A DNA stretch of 8,382 bases, taken from JAZDLO01 sp043801935. Its GTDB lineage: Bacteria > Actinomycetota > Thermoleophilia > RBG-16-64-13. The translations under genes and the position numbers were made by a program. Of this stretch, positions 1-5,102 are shown one piece after another. Under the pieces are notes generated by a model that was not told the DNA's origin, did not search any database, and saw only the letters and a list, made by a program, of their open reading frames with translations. Position 1 is the stretch's first letter. Each line of letters opens with the position of its first letter. The stretch spans positions 1 to 8,382 of the forward strand of contig JAZDLO010000157.1 of the NCBI GenBank assembly GCA_043801935.1. Direction: 5' to 3'.

Positions 1-52
1 GTAGCCAACCTGCTCTCCACCATCTTGCGGGTCGTGACCATAGGTTCAACCG

Positions 53-59
53 AAAGGAG
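53..59 (+). promoter_or_regulatory. Shine-Dalgarno site of the binding-protein gene
   Basis: AAAGGAG lies 5 bases before the ATG at 65, a strong ribosome binding site that fixes this start. The rest of the 64-base leader shows no convincing -35/-10 pair and no recognisable cobalamin-riboswitch B12 box. The promoter, and any riboswitch, would lie left of the window. Confidence 0.8.
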
Positions 60-64
60 TCCGC

Positions 65-1132
65 ATGTCCGGACACCAGGCGCCATGCCGCACATCGGCG
101 TGGCTACACCGGCTGCTCTTTAGGCAGCACCCCCTTCGTCGGATCCCGCTCTTTCCGACCCTCGCCATTGTCGCGGTCGCCGTCCTCGTCGTTGGCTCCC
201 TGTTCGCCGCAGGCTGTGGCTCGGCAGCATCCGACGAGACCACGACGACCGCCGCGGCGTCCGTCTCCACCACGGCCTCTACGGTGGCCGAACCGGCGGA
301 AGGTACTTTCCCGGTGACGGTGACCGACGATAACAAGGTCAGCGTGACCATCGACGCCAAGCCCATGCGCATCGTCTCGACCGCCCCGGCCAACACCGAA
401 GTAGTGTTCGCCCTCGGCGTGGGCGACAGGCTGGTGGGCGTCACTTCACTCGACGACTACCCTCCCGAAGTGGCCGATATCGCCAAGATCGGCGACTTCC
501 AGCCCAACGCGGAAGCGATCATCGGCCTCGATCCGGACCTGGTGCTCGGCTATTCGGGTAACGAGGAGGCTCTCGCCCCGATCAAGACCAACGGAGTGCC
601 CGTCCTTATCTTCAATCCTTCCACGTTGGAACAGATCTACGCGAACATCACGACCATCGGGGCCGTCACCGGCGCGACCGGCAAGGCCGCGGAACTGGTG
701 GATTCTGTGAAGGCGCAGATCAAGAGCGTGAGCGACGCAGCCACCGCGGCCGGTGATTCGCCCAAAGTCTTCTACGCCCTCGACAATACCCTGTGGACGG
801 CCGGTCCGGGCTCCTTCGTAGACGAACTGCTCGCTCTCGCCCGCGCCACCAACGTAGCCGCGGCGCCCGGCGCCGATGGCATGGCCGCGCAGGCCTTCTA
901 CCAGTTCGCTCCCGAGCAACTGGTCGCGGCCGATCCCGACGTGATCCTGCTCCCTGGCTCCACGTATAAGAGCGCCGAAGAGTTCACCGGAGATCCCCGC
1001 TTCGCCAGCCTGAAGGCCGTGAAAGACGGGCGCGTTCTGGTCATCGACGACGTCATCGTCACTCGGCCGGGACCTCGCATCGCCGAGGGCTTGAAGATCT
1101 TGGCGGCAGCAATCCACCCCGCGGCCTTCTAG
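65..1132 (+). CDS. btuF: ABC transporter substrate-binding lipoprotein, BtuF-like (probable cobalamin/corrinoid binding)
   Basis: This 355-residue protein is the extracytoplasmic receptor of the importer; it captures the ligand and hands it to the permease encoded next. A basic stretch (residues 19-26) precedes a hydrophobic segment (about 29-47) and a lipobox ending AAGC with Cys51, so it is probably lipid-anchored. A Thr/Ser/Ala-rich linker (about 52-78) follows. The rest reads as a class III periplasmic-binding fold (Peripla_BP_2 family). RIVSTAPANTE (102-112) matches the family's opening motif, DYPPE (131-135) is typical of BtuF-type proteins, DPDLVLG (156-162) is the usual strand before the interlobe helix, and LWTAGPGSF (243-251) is also BtuF-like. 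The ATG is set by a strong Shine-Dalgarno site. The roughly 28 residues before the membrane segment are longer than usual. The B12 assignment rests on motifs and on the ATPase architecture; heme or ferric siderophore are alternatives. Confidence 0.85.
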   Translation: MSGHQAPCRTSAWLHRLLFRQHPLRRIPLFPTLAIVAVAVLVVGSLFAAGCGSAASDETTTTAAASVSTTASTVAEPAEGTFPVTVTDDNKVSVTIDAKPMRIVSTAPANTEVVFALGVGDRLVGVTSLDDYPPEVADIAKIGDFQPNAEAIIGLDPDLVLGYSGNEEALAPIKTNGVPVLIFNPSTLEQIYANITTIGAVTGATGKAAELVDSVKAQIKSVSDAATAAGDSPKVFYALDNTLWTAGPGSFVDELLALARATNVAAAPGADGMAAQAFYQFAPEQLVAADPDVILLPGSTYKSAEEFTGDPRFASLKAVKDGRVLVIDDVIVTRPGPRIAEGLKILAAAIHPAAF

Positions 1133-1144
1133 GTCACGGGTCGT

Positions 1145-1233
1145 AGGACCGGCTTTGGCGGCGGCCCCCGCGCTCGGGGAACCGCCGCCGGGCGGGGCGG
1201 CGCTGGCCCCCGGCCCCGCGCCGCCCCGGTCCT
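1145..1233 (+). promoter_or_regulatory. GC-rich nested stem-loop structure between binding-protein and permease genes
   Basis: An outer stem AGGACC (1145-1150)/GGTCCT (1228-1233) encloses two hairpins. The first pairs GGCGGCGG (1157-1164) with CCGCCGCC (1182-1189), and CCCC/GGGG can extend it inward past an AA bulge. The second is a perfect 10-bp stem, GGGGCGGCGC (1194-1203) with GCGCCGCCCC (1218-1227). Together they could form a three-way junction in the transcript. It ends just before the permease Shine-Dalgarno (AGGAG, 1237-1241). No U-run follows, so it is not a standard intrinsic terminator. A likely role is mRNA stabilisation or partial attenuation, which would favour the binding protein over the membrane parts. 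The pairing is seen in the sequence; the role is inferred. Confidence 0.5.
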
Positions 1234-1249
1234 GACAGGAGTCGCGTCT

Positions 1250-2290
1250 GTGGCTCTCAGCACTGATCGTCGCAGGGTCTACCGCCTGGTGATGGCGGCT
1301 CTGGCGGCCGCCCTGATCGCGGCCGTCGTGACGGCCGGCGTGGTCGGCGCCGCCGGACTGTCCCTGGGGGAGGCCTTGAGGGCATTCGTAGGCTTGGTGG
1401 CTCATGGTTCCGACGCTACGGGGGACTTCCCTGACTGGGCGCCGCGCCTCCTACTCAATCTCCGCATTCCGCGCGTCGTCCTCGCGCTTGTCACCGGAGC
1501 GGCTCTCTCGACCGCCGGGACTTCCTTCCAGGGAGTGTTCCGTAATCCGCTGGCCGAGCCGTATCTGCTGGGCGTGTCCGCCGGTGCGGGTCTCGGCGCG
1601 ACGATTGCGATCGTCTGGAAGCCTCTCTCCGCCCTCGGCATCTATACCCTTCCTTTGCTGGCCTTCGTAGGCGCGACTTTCGCGGCCTTCCTGGTCTACC
1701 GCCTAGCGACCTTCGGCGGACGCACCGGTGGAGCGTCCCTCCTGCTCTCAGGGGTCGCGGTGGGCTCGACGCTGACGGCGATCATGTCGTTCTTGATGGT
1801 AGCCACGGAGTACGACCTGCACACGGTGGTGGTCTGGCTGATGGGCGGCTTCACCACCGCCACCTGGGCGAAGGTCTACATAACTCTGCCGGTGGTAGGG
1901 GCCGGGTTCGTCTACATGATGCTCATGTCGCGGCGGATGAACCTACTCCTTATGGGCGAGGAGCGAGCCCGGGAGTTGGGGGTCGACAGCCAGCGGACCA
2001 GGCGCAACCTGATGATCGTGGCTGCACTCACCACCGCGGCCGCGGTGGCGTTCTCCGGACTGATCGGCTTCGTGGGCTTGATGGTCCCACACATCATGCG
2101 GCTCCTGGTGGGCCCCGACCACCGGCGCCTACTTCCCGCCGCGGCGCTCTTCGGTGCGCTTCTGCTCCTGATCGCCGATACGGTGGCCCGCACGGCTCTC
2201 GCTCCGGCGGAGATCCCAGTGGGGATCATCACCGCCGCGACCGGGGGCCCCTTCTTCCTCTACCTGCTGCGCACGCGAAGAGGGGTGTGA
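1250..2290 (+). CDS. btuC: ABC transporter permease, FecCD/BtuC family
   Basis: This 346-residue integral membrane protein would form the homodimeric channel of the importer. About ten hydrophobic segments span the protein, the first at about residues 12-36 and the last at about 322-340. Family motifs are clear: LRIPRVVLALVTGAALSTAG (71-90), FRNPLAEPYLLGVSAGAG (97-114), and the ATPase-coupling region SGLIGFVGLMVPHIMRL (269-285), followed by VGPDHRRLLP (287-296). The C-terminal EIPVGIITAATGGPFFLYLL (321-340) is also diagnostic. The length is normal for the family. The start is GTG, supported by AGGAG 8 bases upstream. Its TGA stop shares a base with the ATG of the ATPase gene, so translation is probably coupled. 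FecCD permeases carry B12, heme and siderophores, so this subunit alone does not settle the substrate. Confidence 0.93.
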   Translation: MALSTDRRRVYRLVMAALAAALIAAVVTAGVVGAAGLSLGEALRAFVGLVAHGSDATGDFPDWAPRLLLNLRIPRVVLALVTGAALSTAGTSFQGVFRNPLAEPYLLGVSAGAGLGATIAIVWKPLSALGIYTLPLLAFVGATFAAFLVYRLATFGGRTGGASLLLSGVAVGSTLTAIMSFLMVATEYDLHTVVVWLMGGFTTATWAKVYITLPVVGAGFVYMMLMSRRMNLLLMGEERARELGVDSQRTRRNLMIVAALTTAAAVAFSGLIGFVGLMVPHIMRLLVGPDHRRLLPAAALFGALLLLIADTVARTALAPAEIPVGIITAATGGPFFLYLLRTRRGV

Positions 2291-3657
2291 TGGCTACGGG
2301 AGCTGATCCGAGCCACGCCGATACCGTCGCCGGCGCGCGGCGTCACGGGCCCGGCGCCCGACCCGTGTTCGACATCCGGGGTCTGGAAGTGACCCTGGGA
2401 GGCCAGCGCGTGCTCGGCCCGGTCGACCTGGAAGTCCCCCGTGGGGCGTTCCTGGGCATCCTCGGCCCCAATGGGTCGGGTAAGACGACGCTTCTCCGGG
2501 CACTCACCCGGGCGGTCAAGCCCTCGGCGGGAGAGGTACTGCTGGAAGGAAGGCCCCTCCGCGACTACCGGGCTCTCGACCTCGCGCGCCTGGTGGGAGT
2601 GGTTCCCCAGCAGTTCAACCTCGACTTTAGCTTTACTGTTGAAGAGATGGTGGCGATGGGCCGCTATGCGCACGGAGGTCGGGGAAGGGCGGCCCCAGGA
2701 GCTGGAGCGGCCCGCTCCAGCGCGGTCGCCGGCCCCGATGCGACGGGTGCCGCGGCCGACGACGGAGCCGTGGGCGCCGCTCTGGCAGAGACCGGGCTTA
2801 CCTCCCTTGCAGGCCGGTTGGTGACCGAGCTGTCCGGAGGCGAGCGCCAGCGGGCCCTTATCGCTCAGACCCTCGCCCAGGACACGCCGATCCTCCTCTT
2901 GGACGAACCGCTCAACAACCTCGACCTGAATCATCAGCTGGAGATCATGCAGCTGCTCGGCAGGCTCCACACCGCGGGCACGACCATCGCCGTCGTGCTC
3001 CACGATCTCAACATGGCCGCGCAGTACTGCGAGGAGCTGGTGCTGCTCGACCAAGGACGGCTGGTGGCCCGGGGCGAGCCAACGGACATTCTTGACCCGA
3101 GAGTGATCCTGGAGGTGTTCAGGGTCCGGGTGGCAGTCCACCGGCAGGGGCAACGGCCGTATCTTACCCCGCTGTGGTCGAAGTCCCGGGAGGCGTCGAT
3201 CGAGGGCAGAGGCACCAGGGCACATGTGATCGCGGGAGGAGGAGCAGCCTCGGAACTGCTGGAAGAACTAGTCTTGCGCGGGTTCACGCCCTCCGTGGGA
3301 GTCGTGAGCGTCTTCGACACCGACTACGCGACGGCCCAGCGGTACGAGCTCGAGGTGGTGTCCGCGCCCCCGTTCCAGCCCTTTCCCGACGAGGCGATAC
3401 GGCACCTTGAGGCGTTGACAGCAGAGGCCGATGTGATCGTGGTGGCTCCGGTCTTCTTCGGACAGGGGAATCTCGAGCCTTTGCGCGTGGCGCTGCGAGC
3501 CGCCCAGGCCGGCAAGACGGTCCTTTTTATTGATCGACCTCCCATCGAAGAGCGCGACCTCAGCGGCGGAGAAGCGACCTCGTTGGTGAGAGAGTCGCTC
3601 GCTGCCGGGGCGGTGGCGGTCTCAGACGTCGTTCAGGCGCTCGAGCGACTCCCCTAG
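2290..3657 (+). CDS. btuD: ABC transporter ATP-binding protein, BtuD/FepC-like, with extra C-terminal Rossmann-like domain
   Basis: This 455-residue ATPase would power the importer from the cytoplasmic side. Residues 26-285 are a standard ABC domain: Walker A GPNGSGKTT (59-67), Q-loop PQQF (106-109), signature LSGGE (181-185), Walker B ILLLDEP (201-207), D-loop NNLD (209-212) and H-loop His238. All catalytic residues are present. The helical part carries an Ala/Gly-rich insertion (about 128-159). BtuD/FepC proteins usually stop near 250-270 residues. Here a second domain (about 310-455) starts with VIAGGG and alternates predicted strands and helices (VIVVAPVFF, TVLFIDRP), resembling a Rossmann fold. 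From memory, similar long ATPases occur in B12 importers of archaea and anaerobes; the domain's role is unknown to me. The start could be ATG 2290, overlapping the permease TGA, or the in-frame GTG at 2287. The stop overlaps that of purF on the other strand. Confidence 0.9.
   Translation: MATGADPSHADTVAGARRHGPGARPVFDIRGLEVTLGGQRVLGPVDLEVPRGAFLGILGPNGSGKTTLLRALTRAVKPSAGEVLLEGRPLRDYRALDLARLVGVVPQQFNLDFSFTVEEMVAMGRYAHGGRGRAAPGAGAARSSAVAGPDATGAAADDGAVGAALAETGLTSLAGRLVTELSGGERQRALIAQTLAQDTPILLLDEPLNNLDLNHQLEIMQLLGRLHTAGTTIAVVLHDLNMAAQYCEELVLLDQGRLVARGEPTDILDPRVILEVFRVRVAVHRQGQRPYLTPLWSKSREASIEGRGTRAHVIAGGGAASELLEELVLRGFTPSVGVVSVFDTDYATAQRYELEVVSAPPFQPFPDEAIRHLEALTAEADVIVVAPVFFGQGNLEPLRVALRAAQAGKTVLFIDRPPIEERDLSGGEATSLVRESLAAGAVAVSDVVQALERLP
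2671..2766 (+). repeat. Low-complexity Ala/Gly-rich coding insertion in the ATPase
   Basis: Between MGRYAHGG and the helix ALAETGL that precedes the signature motif, the protein runs through about 30 residues made mainly of Ala, Gly, Arg and Asp. Relatives usually have about 15 fewer residues here, with a charged helix. The frame is intact and the catalytic motifs on both sides are normal, so this looks like a tolerated surface expansion, not damage. Confidence 0.55.
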
Positions 3658-5102
3658 CGCTGCAACACTCCGCAGGCATTCTCTTCGTAGCGGAACTTCG
3701 AGCACCGCAGACGGTGCGGCACCTCGCAGGGGTATTCGCCCGTAAAGCAGGCGGCGCAGAAGCAATCCCCGCCCTCTCCCACCTTCGTGGCCCGCATGAG
3801 GCCCTCCAGCGACAGATAGGCCACGGAGGTCGCCCCCAATTCCCGACTGATCTCGTCCACGCTCTTGCCGAAGGCTATGAACTCGTCCTGGTCGGCCATG
3901 TCGATGCCGTAGAAACAGGGAAAGACGATGGGGGGCGAGCTGACGCGCAGGTGCACTTCTTTGGCTCCCGCTTCGAACAGCACCCGCACCAAGGCCCGGG
4001 TGGTGTTTCCCCGGACGATGGAATCGTCCACCACCACCAGCCGCTTGCCTCGGATAGCCGAGCTGAGAGGATTGAACTTCATGCGGATGCCCAACTTGCG
4101 GACCCGGTCTTCCGGGTTGATGAAGGTGCGGCCGATATATCGGTTCTTGATGAGCGCCTCGCCATAGGTGATGCCGCTGCGGGCCGCGTATCCAATGGCG
4201 GCCGAGTTGCCGGTGTCGGGCACGGGGATGACCAGGTCGGCTTCCACCGCTGATTCCGCAGCCAACTCCTCTCCCATGCGGCTCCGGGCCGTGTAGAGAG
4301 TCTGACCTTTCATCACCGAGTCGGGGCGGGCGAAGTAGATGAACTCGAAGACGCACAGCGCCTCGCGCTTGCGGTCCACGACCTGCTCGATGTGATACCC
4401 CTCCGCATCGATCCAGCAGATCTCCCCCGGTTCGATCTCGCGCACCAGTTGAGCGCCGATGATATCCAGGCCGGAGGACTCGCTGGAGAGGCAGTAGCGG
4501 CCCTCCAGCGTGCCCAGCACCAGGGGGCGGACACCGTAAGGATCGCGAAAGCCGACCACCTCGTCCTTGGTGAGGAGCACCGCACTGAAGGCGCCGCGCA
4601 GACGAGGGATGATGTCGCGGAGGGCCTCCCGGATGTCGTGCGAAGGATGCTCGGCCAGCAGAGCCGCGATGACTTCTGTGTCGGAGGTGCTCTCGAACAC
4701 GTGCCCGTTACGCAGCAGGTGAGCCCGGAGCTCGTCGGTGTTGACCAGGTTGCCGTTGTGGGCCAGAGCGATGAACGAGCCATTGCGCGTGCGGGCGAAG
4801 GGCTGGGCGTTGCGCATCTCGCTCGATCCGGTGGTGGAGTAGCGCACGTGACCGATGGCCAGCTGCCCGGGAAGCGTCTGCAGCGTGGATTCTTCGAACA
4901 CCTGCGAGACCAGACCCATGTCTTTGTGGACGATGAGCCGGGAACCGTCGGTCACCGCTATCCCGGCCGACTCCTGCCCCCGATGCTGCAGGGCGAAGAG
5001 GGCGAAGAAGGTGAGGCGGGCGACATCCATCTCGGGGGCGTAGATGGCGAACACCCCGCATTCATCCTGAGGGGAGTCATCCTGCCAGGGATCCCGCATC
5101 AT
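3654..5102 (-). CDS. purF: Amidophosphoribosyltransferase (glutamine PRPP amidotransferase), [4Fe-4S] type
   Basis: PurF makes 5-phosphoribosylamine from PRPP and glutamine, the committed first step of purine synthesis, in the cytoplasm. The 482 residues fit the family. The N-terminal Ntn glutaminase domain has Cys15 as nucleophile after a 14-residue propeptide (13 if the second ATG is used), then RGQESAG (41-47), HVRYSTTG (85-92) and HNGNL (115-119). The phosphoribosyltransferase domain has the PRPP loop VVVDDSIVRGNTTR (356-369). Cys250, Cys396, Cys449 and Cys452 (CxxCFTG) match the four cluster ligands of Bacillus subtilis PurF, so a [4Fe-4S] cluster and propeptide cleavage are expected. 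E. coli PurF lacks both. Two tandem ATGs occur; the first overlaps the purL stop as ATGA, implying translational coupling, and only a weak G-rich Shine-Dalgarno is visible. The TAG stop overlaps the convergent ATPase stop. Feedback inhibition by purine nucleotides is known for the family. Confidence 0.97.
   Translation of the reverse strand: MMRDPWQDDSPQDECGVFAIYAPEMDVARLTFFALFALQHRGQESAGIAVTDGSRLIVHKDMGLVSQVFEESTLQTLPGQLAIGHVRYSTTGSSEMRNAQPFARTRNGSFIALAHNGNLVNTDELRAHLLRNGHVFESTSDTEVIAALLAEHPSHDIREALRDIIPRLRGAFSAVLLTKDEVVGFRDPYGVRPLVLGTLEGRYCLSSESSGLDIIGAQLVREIEPGEICWIDAEGYHIEQVVDRKREALCVFEFIYFARPDSVMKGQTLYTARSRMGEELAAESAVEADLVIPVPDTGNSAAIGYAARSGITYGEALIKNRYIGRTFINPEDRVRKLGIRMKFNPLSSAIRGKRLVVVDDSIVRGNTTRALVRVLFEAGAKEVHLRVSSPPIVFPCFYGIDMADQDEFIAFGKSVDEISRELGATSVAYLSLEGLMRATKVGEGGDCFCAACFTGEYPCEVPHRLRCSKFRYEENACGVLQR

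Noticed and set aside
1..64. Possible cobalamin riboswitch, promoter or end of an upstream gene
   Set aside because: No B12-box-like sequence and no well-spaced -35/-10 pair is present in these 64 bases. Frame 1 is open from base 1 to a TAG at 121, but the short peptide shows no recognisable similarity. A riboswitch further left cannot be excluded.
446..1405. Open frame of 319 codons antisense to the binding-protein gene
   Set aside because: Its sequence is repetitive in Gly/Arg/Asp with no recognisable motif, it spans the structured gap, and it mirrors the coding frame of a clear gene. It is a high-GC shadow.
2260..3225. Open frame of 321 codons antisense to the ATPase
   Set aside because: Low-complexity composition opposite a well-supported gene; treated as a shadow.
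3631..3666. Possible bidirectional terminator at the convergent junction
   Set aside because: The stem needs two bulges, has a 14-base loop, and lacks flanking A/U runs. The nearby CGCTCGAGCG palindrome (3638-3647) is within coding sequence and could be chance.
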